Below, one piece after another: positions 1 through 9,000 of a DNA stretch of 64,000 nucleotides. Position numbers and translations under genes: made by a program. How positions within the stretch are numbered: position 1 is the first letter of the stretch; each line of letters starts with the position of its first letter. The notes under the pieces are model-generated. The model worked only from the letters and a program-made list of their open reading frames with translations, made no database searches and was not told the origin of the DNA. The stretch spans positions 248,001-312,000 of the forward strand of contig NZ_JBKEGY010000001.1 of the NCBI RefSeq assembly GCF_046710285.1. The letters run 5' to 3'. Source of the DNA: Reinekea sp046710285 (GTDB lineage: Bacteria; Pseudomonadota; Gammaproteobacteria; Pseudomonadales; Natronospirillaceae).

Positions 1-1
1 C

Positions 2-607
2 ACCATGACTTGGTCGCTGTCCTTGGCCGGTTTATCCGAAACTGAGATCACCAAAGCCAGTGAAAGATTCTTACCAGAGCTCGGTAATCAATTGACGCAT
101 TACTCACCAAACTACAAAGCGCCGCTTGCTCTAGATTGGATTAACGGTCGCCGCACGCCCGATGCAAACCAGAGACTAACCGCCGCGTTCTTCGGAATGA
201 ATTTGGGCAGTTCAGTACTGGATTTATTCCATGCCGTTGTTGAATCAACCGCCTTTGGCGCTAAAAAAATAAATGATACGTTTGAAGACCAGGGTGTAGC
301 CATCAACAAAGTTATCGCCATTGGTGGTATCTCGCGTAAGTCAGCGTCGATTATGCAAATTTGCGCCGATGTTTTTGGGAAGGCCGTTGAAGTTAAAGCG
401 TCTGATCAATGTTGTGCCTTGGGTGCAGCCATCTGTGGGGCGGTAGCAGCGGATATTTATCCATCTATGGAAGCCGCCATCGAGGCATTAGCCAGTGATA
501 CCGAAGTTTCGTATACGCCTCGAAAAGAGGAATCCAAAGTGTATCGCTTACGCTATCAGCAGTACCTTCAACACGCCTCTTATGTTGAAAGTCGCATCAA
601 GAATTAA
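2..607 (+). CDS. araB: Ribulokinase, C-terminal part (partial at window edge)
   Basis: This is the last ~200 residues of a FGGY-family carbohydrate kinase; the frame is open to the left edge, so the ATG at base 5 is internal. The glycine-rich segment IGGISRKSASIMQICADVFG and the later ALGAAICGAV stretch are the ATP-binding C-terminal half of FGGY kinases. Ribulokinase phosphorylates L-ribulose at O5 in the cytoplasm. Assignment as AraB rather than xylulokinase rests on the araD gene 12 bases downstream and on the CALGAAICGAVAA segment typical of ribulokinases. The stop codon overlaps the ribosome binding site of araD, so the two are surely co-transcribed. An araA isomerase would be expected upstream, outside the window. 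Confidence 0.88.
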   Translation, partial: TMTWSLSLAGLSETEITKASERFLPELGNQLTHYSPNYKAPLALDWINGRRTPDANQRLTAAFFGMNLGSSVLDLFHAVVESTAFGAKKINDTFEDQGVAINKVIAIGGISRKSASIMQICADVFGKAVEVKASDQCCALGAAICGAVAADIYPSMEAAIEALASDTEVSYTPRKEESKVYRLRYQQYLQHASYVESRIKN

Positions 608-619
608 GGAATCGAGTCA

Positions 620-1312
620 ATGAATCTTTCCGAATTAAAAGAGCAGGTGTTTAAAGCAAACCTAGCGATTGTTCGTCATGGCTTGGTGACCTTTACATGG
701 GGCAATGTCAGCGGTATCGATCGCGATACGGGTTTGTGGGTGATAAAACCCAGTGGTGTCCCCTATGAAAATATGACGGCCAATGACATGGTTGTACTAG
801 ATCTTGAAGGTCGAGTAGTCGATGGCGAGTATAAACCCTCGTCAGATACGCCAACCCATTTAGAATTGTATCGTACCTTTCCGGAAATAGGCGGCATTGT
901 GCATACCCATTCTTCTACGGCTACTTCATGGGCGCAAGCAGGGAAAAGCATCCCTGCTTTGGGCACCACCCACGCTGACTATTTCTTTGGCGACATTCCG
1001 TGTGCCCGTGCACTGACCGATGAAGAAATCAACGGTGACTACGAAGCCAATACAGGCAAAGTCATCATTGAAACAATGGGCAATGTGCCACCGCTATCTA
1101 TACCAGGCATGTTAGTCCGTGAGCATGCGCCGTTTGCCTGGGGTAAAGACGCCGACAACGCTGTGCACAATGCAGTTGTGATTGAAGAGGTTGCCAATAT
1201 GGCACTGAAGACTCTTGCGATCAATCCGGCTGTTGCGCAAATAAATCCAACCCTATTAAATAAACACTACCTGAGAAAGCATGGGAAAAATGCTTACTAC
1301 GGGCAGAAATAG
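620..1312 (+). CDS. araD: L-ribulose-5-phosphate 4-epimerase
   Basis: A 230-residue class II aldolase-fold protein, the usual AraD length (231 in E. coli). It converts L-ribulose 5-phosphate to D-xylulose 5-phosphate. The E. coli active-site residues line up by eye: Asp76, His95 and His97 of the HTHS zinc site, catalytic Asp120 in TTHADYFFGD, the third zinc His at 169 in VREHAP, and Tyr227 in the C-terminal HGKNAYYGQ. The phosphate-binding GNVSG and SSDTPTH motifs are present. AAGGA overlaps the araB stop and sits about 10 bases before the ATG. The gene lies between araB and a transaldolase, so the product can enter the pentose phosphate pathway directly. Confidence 0.95.
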   Translation: MNLSELKEQVFKANLAIVRHGLVTFTWGNVSGIDRDTGLWVIKPSGVPYENMTANDMVVLDLEGRVVDGEYKPSSDTPTHLELYRTFPEIGGIVHTHSSTATSWAQAGKSIPALGTTHADYFFGDIPCARALTDEEINGDYEANTGKVIIETMGNVPPLSIPGMLVREHAPFAWGKDADNAVHNAVVIEEVANMALKTLAINPAVAQINPTLLNKHYLRKHGKNAYYGQK

Positions 1313-1325
1313 AAGGAAATAAAAA

Positions 1326-2270
1326 GTGAATCAACTGGAACAACTTCGTCAGTTTTCAACCGTCGTTGCAGATACTGGCGACACCAGTCAGATCCGTGAA
1401 TTTGAACCAACGGATGTCACCACCAACCCGTCGCTCATATTAAAAGCAGCACAACTGCCCGATACCGCGAAGGTCATCTCACGTTGTGTTGCACAAGCAA
1501 AAGCAAAAGATTCGGTTCAATGGCAAGATGACGCAGTGGATTTAATCGCTGTCGAGTTTGGCGCGGAAATGTCAAAGCTCGTGCCGGGATATGTCTCTAC
1601 CGAAGTCAACGCACGTCTTTCATTTGACACCAACGCAATGGTTGAAAACGCACATCGCATCATCGGCTATTACAAAGACCTTGGTATCGATAAATCACGA
1701 ATATTAATTAAGTTAGCCGCAACGTTTGAAGGTATTGAGGCAGCACGGCAACTAGAAGCCATCGGCATTAAGTGTAACGTCACTTTGGTATTTCATAGAG
1801 TGCAAGCCATTGCCGCTGCGCGCGCAGGCGCATTCTTAATTTCGCCTTTTGTGGGCCGTATTCAAGATTGGTACAAAGCCTATGGTGAGTTACCCCAAGC
1901 CCCTGAGAAAGATCCTGGCGTGCAATCGGTTAAAGGAATTTATCAGTTCTTTAAGCACAACGGTTATTCGACTGTGGTTATGGCAGCAAGTTTCCGTTCA
2001 ACTGACCAAGTTTTGCAGCTTGCTGGTTGTGACAAGTTAACCATTAGCCCGGCATTGTTAGCGAAGTTAGCAGTGAATGATGGCCCGGTACAAGATAGCA
2101 TTACCACCGGTATCGTACAGCCATTTATTGATGTGGACATCGCAACCGATGAAGCTGAGTTTCGTTGGGCAATTAACAATGACCCAATGACATCTGACAA
2201 ACTTGCCGAGGGCATTCGATTGTTCAACCAAGATCACCAGACATTGCGTAATTTGCTTGAATCTTTCTAA
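1326..2270 (+). CDS. tal: Transaldolase
   Basis: A 314-residue class I transaldolase close to E. coli TalB (317). It transfers a dihydroxyacetone unit between sedoheptulose 7-phosphate and glyceraldehyde 3-phosphate in the non-oxidative pentose phosphate pathway. The Schiff-base lysine is Lys129 in RILIKLAATFEG; the N-terminal FEPTDVTTNPSL and VSTEVNARLSFD blocks are diagnostic. The start is GTG at 1326, 13 bases after the araD stop and preceded by GAAGGAAAT. Being inside the arabinose operon, this is probably a pathway-dedicated copy rather than the housekeeping gene, but that cannot be checked here. Confidence 0.93.
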   Translation: MNQLEQLRQFSTVVADTGDTSQIREFEPTDVTTNPSLILKAAQLPDTAKVISRCVAQAKAKDSVQWQDDAVDLIAVEFGAEMSKLVPGYVSTEVNARLSFDTNAMVENAHRIIGYYKDLGIDKSRILIKLAATFEGIEAARQLEAIGIKCNVTLVFHRVQAIAAARAGAFLISPFVGRIQDWYKAYGELPQAPEKDPGVQSVKGIYQFFKHNGYSTVVMAASFRSTDQVLQLAGCDKLTISPALLAKLAVNDGPVQDSITTGIVQPFIDVDIATDEAEFRWAINNDPMTSDKLAEGIRLFNQDHQTLRNLLESF

Positions 2271-2297
2271 TTCAATTTAAAAATAGGAATACATACC

Positions 2298-4301
2298 ATG
2301 CCTAAGGCACATACTTTGGCGAATGCTATTCGCGTTCTCAGCATGGACGCCGTGCAAAAAGCTAACTCCGGGCACCCTGGGGCCCCCATGGGAATGGCGG
2401 ACATTGCGCACGTGCTGTGGAACGACTTTTTAAAACACAACCCTAAAAACCCTTCATGGCCAGACAGAGATCGCTTTGTTCTCTCGAATGGTCATGGTTC
2501 GATGCTGATTTATTCATTACTTCATTTAACTGGCTACGACGTTAGTATTGATGACTTAAAAAACTTCCGTCAGTTTGAATCGAAAACACCTGGTCATCCT
2601 GAATATGGTTATACACCAGGCGTAGAAACCACGACCGGTCCACTAGGGCAAGGCATTGCAAATGCCGTTGGTATGGCGTTGGCTGAAAAAGTATTGGCGG
2701 CAAAGTTCAACCGTCCAAATTACGACATCGTAAATCACAATACTTATGCCTTTATGGGTGATGGCTGCATGATGGAGGGTATTTCACACGAAGCCAGCTC
2801 ATTGGCGGGCACGCTCGGGCTAGGAAAACTGATTGCATTTTACGATGACAATGGCATCTCGATTGATGGCGAAGTTGAAGGTTGGTTTACTGACAATACG
2901 GTGCAACGTTTTCAGTCATATGGTTGGCAAGTGATCCCGAATGTTGATGGTCATAACCCGGAAGAAATCCGTCAAGCGATTGAAACCGCTCGAGCCGAAA
3001 GTGATAAACCGACGCTTATTTGTTGCAAAACCATTATTGGATTTGGTTCACCTAACAAACAAGGCAAGGAAGATTGTCATGGCGCCCCCTTAGGTGTTGA
3101 GGAAGTCGCTTCAGTGCGTCAACAGTTAGGTTGGACGAATGGACCCTTCGACATTCCAGAAGATGTTAAAGACGCTTGGGATGCATCCGCTACTGGAAAA
3201 TTGGCAGAAGCTTCGTGGCAAGAAGTGTTTGCTGCCTATGAGAGGGAATACCCGGAACTGGCGAGTGAATACACAAGGCGCATGAGTGGTGAACTCCCAG
3301 ATGACTTTAGTGATTTTGCCGATGAGTACATTGCCGATGTGCAAGCCAAGGGCGAAACCATTGCGAGTCGTAAAGCGTCTCAAAATTCAATAGCTGCACT
3401 CGCACCAAAATTACCTGAGCTGTTCGGCGGCTCGGCTGACTTGGCAGCATCGAATCTTACACTGTGGCCAGAAGCAAAAGGCATTTCAGCGAACGATGCC
3501 GATGGTAATTACTGTTTCTACGGTGTACGTGAGTTTGGTATGACCGCTATTCTGAATGGCATCTCCGTTCATGGTGGTTTCAAAGGGTTTGGTGCTACGT
3601 TCTTTATCTTTATGGAATACGCACGCAACGCCTTGCGTATGGCTGCGTTGATGAAGTTGCCAGTAATCCAAGTTTACACTCACGATTCTATTGGTCTGGG
3701 TGAAGATGGTCCAACGCATCAGCCCGTAGAGCAATTGGCTGCATTGCGTGCAACGCCAAACTTAAATACTTGGCGCCCGGCTGACGCAGTTGAAACAGCC
3801 GTGGCATGGACTCAAGCAATTGTTAGCACACATACGCCTACCGCTTTGGTTTTTTCTCGTCAGGCGTTACCTCACATAGATCGAAGCGCAGCACAATTGG
3901 CCAATGTCCGTAAGGGCGGTTACGTATTGAGGTCTACTGAGCAACCGGACGTTGTGCTAATTGGCACAGGCTCAGAAGTGTCGTTGGCATTAAGTGCCGC
4001 TGAAAAGTTAGAAGCGTTAGGGCGTAAAGTGCAAGTGGTTTCAATGCCATGTACCGATGTGTTCGATCAACAAGATGCACAGTATAAGGACAGTGTTCTA
4101 CCAAAAAATGTGAAGCGATTTGCCATTGAAGCGGGTATCAAAGATTGTTGGTACAAGTATGTCGGGTTAGATGGCGATGTTGTTGGAATGAATAGTTTCG
4201 GGGAATCTGCGCCAGCCGCACAACTATTTGAACACTTTGGTATTACCGATCAAGCGCTGGTCGACCTAGTTGAATCTTCGCTTAACGTCAGTAGAAGTTA
4301 A
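2298..4301 (+). CDS. tkt: Transketolase
   Basis: A 667-residue full-length transketolase. It uses thiamine diphosphate and Mg to move two-carbon units between xylulose 5-phosphate and aldoses. Visible motifs are the N-terminal ANSGHPGAPMGMA, the ThDP/Mg motif GDGCMMEGISHEA followed about 30 residues on by DDNGISIDG, and the pyrimidine-domain THDSIGLGEDGPTHQP. It follows tal by 27 bases with an AGGAAT ribosome binding site and is the last gene of the araBD-tal-tkt run. The Tal/Tkt pair beside AraBD means xylulose 5-phosphate can be channelled to fructose 6-phosphate and glyceraldehyde 3-phosphate from one transcript. Confidence 0.95.
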   Translation: MPKAHTLANAIRVLSMDAVQKANSGHPGAPMGMADIAHVLWNDFLKHNPKNPSWPDRDRFVLSNGHGSMLIYSLLHLTGYDVSIDDLKNFRQFESKTPGHPEYGYTPGVETTTGPLGQGIANAVGMALAEKVLAAKFNRPNYDIVNHNTYAFMGDGCMMEGISHEASSLAGTLGLGKLIAFYDDNGISIDGEVEGWFTDNTVQRFQSYGWQVIPNVDGHNPEEIRQAIETARAESDKPTLICCKTIIGFGSPNKQGKEDCHGAPLGVEEVASVRQQLGWTNGPFDIPEDVKDAWDASATGKLAEASWQEVFAAYEREYPELASEYTRRMSGELPDDFSDFADEYIADVQAKGETIASRKASQNSIAALAPKLPELFGGSADLAASNLTLWPEAKGISANDADGNYCFYGVREFGMTAILNGISVHGGFKGFGATFFIFMEYARNALRMAALMKLPVIQVYTHDSIGLGEDGPTHQPVEQLAALRATPNLNTWRPADAVETAVAWTQAIVSTHTPTALVFSRQALPHIDRSAAQLANVRKGGYVLRSTEQPDVVLIGTGSEVSLALSAAEKLEALGRKVQVVSMPCTDVFDQQDAQYKDSVLPKNVKRFAIEAGIKDCWYKYVGLDGDVVGMNSFGESAPAAQLFEHFGITDQALVDLVESSLNVSRS

Positions 4302-4320
4302 GCATCGGTATTCAGACAGC

Positions 4321-4340
4321 AGCGCAAAGCGCTACTTTTT
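4321..4340 (+). terminator. Weak intrinsic terminator after tkt
   Basis: The sequence AGCGC-AAA-GCGCT forms a 5-bp stem with a 3-base loop and is followed by ACTTTTTATT. It lies 20 bases after the tkt stop, so it could end the araBD-tal-tkt transcript, but the stem is short. Confidence 0.4.
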
Positions 4341-4444
4341 ATTACTTGTTCACATTGCTTTTTCGGAAATTATACACGAGCTTTTTAATAAAAATTTCAA
4401 GAGAGTTCTACGTCAAGGTTTATTAATAGATCGTCAGCCGTGAA

Positions 4445-5995
4445 ATGCAAGATGTGTTCACTTCTCCTAACAAGAAAGTGTTTGAGATGGACCAAAAGTA
4501 TATGAAAAAAATTCAATGCTTTGTTAGTAAGCACAATAAAATTTCTGATATTGATGATCGAGTTTACGGCTCGTTTATTGAGCATATGGGACGCGCAGTC
4601 TATACAGGTATATACGATCCTGATCACCAAAGTTCAGATGAGCAAGGGTTTCGTACCGATGTTATAGACGCGATTAACGATTTGAACGTTCCGGTGGTGC
4701 GATATCCTGGCGGAAATTTTGTATCGGGATACGATTGGAAAGATGGCATTGGGCCAAAGGTAGAGCGTCCAACGCGGCTAGACTACGCATGGTTCTCTAT
4801 TGAAACAAACCAGTTTGGCATAAATGAATTCGCGGATTGGGCAAAAAAAGCCGGTACACAAGGCATGATAGCGGTGAACTTGGGAACAGGAACACCACAG
4901 GAGGCGGGCTACCTTGCTGAATACTGCAATCTACAAAAAGGCACCTATTGGAGCGATAAACGTATCTCTCATGGCTATGAACAGCCGCACAATTTTAAAG
5001 TGTGGTGCTTAGGTAATGAAATGGATGGCCCTTGGCAAACTTGCGCGATGACCGCCGATGAATATGCCAAGAAAGCTCGCGAAACTGCAAAAATTTTAAA
5101 GTGGGTCGACCCAGATATTGAACTGGTGGCTTGTGGCAGTTCATCGAAGGAAATGGCGACCTTCCCTGAATGGGATCGCACCGTCCTTGAAATTTGTTAC
5201 AACGAAGTTGATTTTATCTCGCTGCACCGTTATTACGAATATGAAGGCGATAAGCAAAGCTTCCTTGCCGCCTATCACGATTTGGATGATTTTATTGGCA
5301 CCATTAAAGCGACGGCTGACTATGTGAAAGCACAGCAACGCAGTGATAAGGTGATGATGCTCAGTCTAGATGAATGGAACGTCTGGTACATTAAACACAT
5401 GGATCAAAAACGCTGGCAGTGGGCACCTCCAATTGCCGAGGATGTTTATTCACTGATGGATGCGCTTGTCGTGGGAGGCTTGCTAACCACCATTGTTAAC
5501 AACGCAGACCGAGTTAAAATGGCCTGCTTGGCACAACTGGTTAACGCGCTTGCCCCGATCCATACCGATGCAAACGGTGGTGTACTCAAACATGCTACTT
5601 ACTATCCATTTCAACAAGTAAGTAACTATGGGCGAGGCGCTGTTTATAAAAATACCGTCGATTGCGATGCTATCCAAACTGAAAAATATGGCAAAGTCGC
5701 AGAAGTTGCCACACTGACAACGTTTGATGAGGCTGCGGGAGAACTGGCATTTTTCGCTTTAAATATTAATTTAGATGAAGACATCGACTGTCATTTAAAT
5801 ATAAGTGAATTTGGTGAATTGACCATGATTGATCGACAGGTCATGCAAGGTGCTGATTTGTTCGCGGTCAACAGTTTTGCGGAACCTAGTAATGTTGTAC
5901 CAAAGGCAGAGACGGTCACTGAGGGAAAGGCGACTCAATTTCAAGTCACTCTGCCAAAAGCAACTTGGACGATGTTTCGATTCAGAGTTCAGTAA
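4445..5995 (+). CDS. abfA: Alpha-L-arabinofuranosidase, GH51, intracellular
   Basis: A GH51 retaining arabinofuranosidase of about 500 residues that releases terminal L-arabinofuranose from arabino-oligosaccharides. The acid/base is Glu192 in CLGNEMDGPWQ and the nucleophile Glu310 in LSLDEWNVWY; the N-terminal DDRVYGSFIEHMGRAVYTGI block is typical. No signal peptide is visible, so the enzyme is cytoplasmic and acts on imported oligosaccharides. The start is uncertain. The ATG at 4445 has no good ribosome binding site; family members usually begin about 15-20 residues later, where ATG codons occur at 4487 and 4502. It sits between tkt and the convergent acetyltransferase. Confidence 0.92.
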   Translation: MQDVFTSPNKKVFEMDQKYMKKIQCFVSKHNKISDIDDRVYGSFIEHMGRAVYTGIYDPDHQSSDEQGFRTDVIDAINDLNVPVVRYPGGNFVSGYDWKDGIGPKVERPTRLDYAWFSIETNQFGINEFADWAKKAGTQGMIAVNLGTGTPQEAGYLAEYCNLQKGTYWSDKRISHGYEQPHNFKVWCLGNEMDGPWQTCAMTADEYAKKARETAKILKWVDPDIELVACGSSSKEMATFPEWDRTVLEICYNEVDFISLHRYYEYEGDKQSFLAAYHDLDDFIGTIKATADYVKAQQRSDKVMMLSLDEWNVWYIKHMDQKRWQWAPPIAEDVYSLMDALVVGGLLTTIVNNADRVKMACLAQLVNALAPIHTDANGGVLKHATYYPFQQVSNYGRGAVYKNTVDCDAIQTEKYGKVAEVATLTTFDEAAGELAFFALNINLDEDIDCHLNISEFGELTMIDRQVMQGADLFAVNSFAEPSNVVPKAETVTEGKATQFQVTLPKATWTMFRFRVQ

Positions 5996-6027
5996 TTGAG
6001 TGCCTGCTTCGTGCTGAACTGAATAAC

Positions 6028-6045
6028 GCCGGTTTAATCGCCGGC
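6028..6045. terminator. Hairpin between convergent genes
   Basis: GCCGG and CCGGC arms (6028-6032 and 6041-6045) separated by 8 bases lie between the GH51 gene and the convergent acetyltransferase, overlapping the latter's stop codon. There is only a weak T run (ATTTAGTTG) on the plus side, so bidirectional termination is a guess. Confidence 0.3.
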
Positions 6046-6594
6046 ATTTAGTTGTTTGATAAACTTGGCAGGGTTGCCGGCATACAACGTATCGGCGGGT
6101 ACATCTCGTATCACGACAGAGCCAGCACCGATCACCGCACGGTCGCCAATGGTGACGCCAGGGCATATAGTCACCTGACCGCCGATCCAACATTCTTCAC
6201 CGATGGTGACCGGTGCGCAATCTTCCCATTCCCTTCGCTCTTTAACTGCCAGTGGGTGTCGCGCGGTATAAATATGAACCCCCGGTGCAATGAGTGTTTT
6301 ACGCCCGATTGTAACTTTTGCACCATCTAATATGGTTGCTCCGAAGTTGATAAATACCCCCTCATCAGCAACGATGTTTTCGCCATAATCGCAATAAAAA
6401 GGTGGTTCTAAATGAAGATCGCCTGCAGAGTTCGGGCATAACTCGCGCATCGTCGATTCAAAATTTTCCGTATAGTATTCGGTAACATTCAATCTGTGTA
6501 AGATATGTTTAACGCGTTTTCTTAGTTCAATCATCTCTTGGCAATGTGCGTCGTAGGCCATACCGGCTAACATTTTTTCCATTTCGGTTTTCAT
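6034..6594 (-). CDS. Maltose/galactoside O-acetyltransferase-like protein (LbH fold)
   Basis: A 186-residue left-handed beta-helix acetyltransferase of the Maa/LacA group, which acetylates sugars at O6 using acetyl-CoA. The N-terminal cap is the MLAGMAYDAHCQEMIELR region (Mac domain). Hexapeptide repeats run from about residue 70 to 175, and the catalytic His is in IYTARHPLAVKERREWE. The longer frame to 6627 is unlikely: the ATG at 6594 has GAGGAAA about 6 bases before it and gives the family's usual length. It is the only minus-strand gene in the arabinan locus. It may acetylate non-metabolised sugars for export, as proposed for LacA, but the substrate is unknown. Confidence 0.85.
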   Translation of the reverse strand: MKTEMEKMLAGMAYDAHCQEMIELRKRVKHILHRLNVTEYYTENFESTMRELCPNSAGDLHLEPPFYCDYGENIVADEGVFINFGATILDGAKVTIGRKTLIAPGVHIYTARHPLAVKERREWEDCAPVTIGEECWIGGQVTICPGVTIGDRAVIGAGSVVIRDVPADTLYAGNPAKFIKQLNAGD

Positions 6595-6761
6595 TTCGTT
6601 TCCTCGTCGATGCTTTGCTCTCACCATACTGTTTTGATCGACGAAGTATTAGCGAAAAACTCACTGCATACATGTACTGCACAGCTATGTCGTTCATGTT
6701 GAATTTACCTGGCGTGTTCTGCATTGCACACTCACACAAATTTTAATTGTGAGAAAAGCCT

Positions 6762-7823
6762 GTGCGTCAAATTACCCTTTCACTTTGTTTATTACCATTG
6801 TTCACTGGTTGTACCTTATTAAACACCGCCTCAGATCAAGACAACGAAATTTCAAACACGTCGCAAATGCCGATGACCACAGCGGACAGTCAGTGGCCGC
6901 TAACGGGCGAGCTTTTTACACATGACCCTGCCATTGGCATAGACGGAGACACTTGGATTTCCTTCTTTACAGCGAATGGCATCGGTCTGAATGTTTCGAG
7001 TGATGGTGGCCATACTTGGCAGAAAACGGGCCGACCGGCAATCCCTTGGTCACAGCTTCGTCAAGTTCGAGACGCATGGTGGAAGCAAACTGTCCCTGCT
7101 TACAGTGGTACCAGTGTCTGGGCGCCGGATGTTTTTCAAACCGAAAACCGTGATTACCTTTATTATTCCGTCTCTACATTTGGTCAAAACCAATCAGCGA
7201 TTGGGTTGCTCTCGGCCGATTCTTTAATTGACGGCGAATGGGTTGATGAAGGCTTGGTACTCGCAAGCGCGCAGAATGACGGCTTCAATGCTATTGATCC
7301 AAATGTGTTTGAAGATCCAGAAACAGGTAAATTATGGATGGCGTTTGGTTCGTTTTGGAGCGGCCTTAAACTAGTCGAACTTGATCAAAAAACAATGAAG
7401 CCTAAAACAAATTCAAACTACCTAAGTTTGGCTTCCCGACCAGGAGTGACACATAACCCGATTGAAGCACCCGCACTGGCTTATAACGATGGCCATTATT
7501 ACTTGTTTGCATCGATTGATCGCTGCTGTGCCGATTCAAATAGTACCTACAAGATTATTGTTGGTCGTTCAGAATCAGTAACGGGTCCATATGTCGATGA
7601 TCTGGGTATTAAAATGGTCAATAGCGGCGGCAATTTACTTTGGGATAACCAGTCTGCAGGACGTGTGCAAGGGTATGGTGGCGGCCAAGATGTCTTTCAG
7701 TTGCCGGATGGCACCTGGGCGATGGCATGGCACATATACAACGCAGACCATAATGGTTACCCAGAACTAGTAATCGCAAGCATTCGCTTTGTCGCGGGTT
7801 GGCCAGTGTTAGCGTCTGACTGA
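6762..7823 (+). CDS. Extracellular endo-1,5-alpha-L-arabinanase, GH43, lipoprotein
   Basis: A 353-residue GH43 enzyme whose motifs match the endo-arabinanase subfamily (GH43_5). The base is Asp55 in THDPAIG, the pKa-modulating Asp is Asp179 in AIDPNVFEDP, and the acid is Glu235 in NPIEAPALAYN. The DRCCADSNSTYKIIVGRS and AFGSFWSGLKLVELD segments are characteristic. A type II signal peptide with LFTGC (Cys17) predicts an outer-membrane or periplasmic lipoprotein followed by a Ser/Thr/Asn/Gln-rich linker. The start is GTG at 6762. It should cut arabinan backbones at the cell surface or periplasm and feed the transporter downstream. The C-terminus ends just after the propeller, with no accessory domain. 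Confidence 0.88.
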   Translation: MRQITLSLCLLPLFTGCTLLNTASDQDNEISNTSQMPMTTADSQWPLTGELFTHDPAIGIDGDTWISFFTANGIGLNVSSDGGHTWQKTGRPAIPWSQLRQVRDAWWKQTVPAYSGTSVWAPDVFQTENRDYLYYSVSTFGQNQSAIGLLSADSLIDGEWVDEGLVLASAQNDGFNAIDPNVFEDPETGKLWMAFGSFWSGLKLVELDQKTMKPKTNSNYLSLASRPGVTHNPIEAPALAYNDGHYYLFASIDRCCADSNSTYKIIVGRSESVTGPYVDDLGIKMVNSGGNLLWDNQSAGRVQGYGGGQDVFQLPDGTWAMAWHIYNADHNGYPELVIASIRFVAGWPVLASD

Positions 7824-8133
7824 GCCTTGCGTTGAAACACTCAAAATTGGGTCGCTTCAGCGGTGGCAATGTGTGCCAACTCGACAAGAGTGCCAACCGT
7901 TGAAGTTACCAGTGTTCGAATCATCTATTCCCGTATTGTCCATATAAATGGCATAAAATTCCTACCCGACTAATAATATTAGTAATATTATGTTCTCAGA
8001 CTAAATAATAAAGATAAGAATCACAGCGGTTGCAATACCGCCATTGGAGAATATTCATGGTATCCGGTTATATTCGCACACATACCGTTCACTTAAGGCA
8101 CCGACAATTGCCTATTTTTACAGGGGTTGACGT
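7824..8133. promoter_or_regulatory. Intergenic region upstream of the CUT1 transporter; candidate operator
   Basis: This 310-base non-coding stretch holds the presumed promoter of the transporter operon. An imperfect palindrome, ACTAAT-AAT-ATTAGT, lies at 7969-7983 and is followed by a second ATATTA. It is AT-rich and could be an operator or simply promoter-like DNA. No small gene was recognised. Confidence 0.3.
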
Positions 8134-9000
8134 ATGAATAAGCGTATTGATTGGGCGGCTTATGCCTTCTTAGCGCCTTACTTACTGATTTTCATTACTA
8201 TGATTGTCATTCCTTTGGTTTGGGGTATTAATCTCAGTATGCAGAAAGCCGATTTATTTGGCCCCGGTGAGTACGTTGGCTTTGATAACTATCGCCGCTT
8301 ATTCGACAACAAGATTTTCCTCCAAACGGTAGGTAATACCTTTAAATTTGTTTTGTTTACGGTGCCACCCTTGGTGGTCTTGGGTTTAGGTTTAGCCTTA
8401 AGCTTGAACAAAGAGACAAGACTCCCAAGTATTTTGCGTGGCATCTTTTTTTCTTCAACGGTTCTGTCAGTCACAGTAGTTACCTTGATTTGGCGAATCA
8501 TATTCATTCCTAATGATGGCCTGATCGCCAATTTGTTTACTCACTATGGCTGGGAACCTATTGCCTTTCTTTCTGATCCGGATTGGGCATTAATTTCAGT
8601 TGCTGTTGCAACCATTTGGTGGTGTCTTGGTTTACCTATGATGCTGTTTGTTGCGGCGTTGCAACAAATTCCAAAAGATCTATACGAGGCAGCTGCAATC
8701 GATGGCGCCAATAAATGGAATGAGTTTTTTAGAATTACATTACCCAGTATTTTACGCACCATTATTCTTGTTATCATTATTGAAATTGTTATGCAGTTCC
8801 AATTGTTTGGTCAAGCGTTGCTGATGACCCAAGGTGGGCCAAATAATACCTCACGTTCCATCGTCATGTTTATTTACGATGCTGGTTTCCGTCGATGGGA
8901 CATTGGCTCAGCGGCCGCGGCGTCACAAATCCTATTCTTGCTTATCTTAATTGCCGCCATGGCGCAGTTCATGGTTAGCCGTAAGAAAGGAGAAGAGTAA
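8134..9000 (+). CDS. ABC sugar transporter permease, MalF/CUT1 type
   Basis: A 288-residue inner-membrane permease with six predicted membrane segments; the first is AYAFLAPYLLIFITMIVIPLVWGI. The EAA loop that docks the ATPase is visible as EAAAIDGANKWNEFFRITLP. It pairs with the next gene, whose ATG overlaps this stop (TAATG), so the two are translationally coupled. From the arabinan context the substrate is probably arabino-oligosaccharides (inference). No ATPase gene accompanies it in the window, so a shared MalK/MsmK-type ATPase elsewhere must energise it. Confidence 0.9.
   Translation: MNKRIDWAAYAFLAPYLLIFITMIVIPLVWGINLSMQKADLFGPGEYVGFDNYRRLFDNKIFLQTVGNTFKFVLFTVPPLVVLGLGLALSLNKETRLPSILRGIFFSSTVLSVTVVTLIWRIIFIPNDGLIANLFTHYGWEPIAFLSDPDWALISVAVATIWWCLGLPMMLFVAALQQIPKDLYEAAAIDGANKWNEFFRITLPSILRTIILVIIIEIVMQFQLFGQALLMTQGGPNNTSRSIVMFIYDAGFRRWDIGSAAAASQILFLLILIAAMAQFMVSRKKGEE

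Noticed and set aside
6052..6330. 92-codon frame on the plus strand
   Set aside because: It is the antisense shadow of the hexapeptide acetyltransferase gene.
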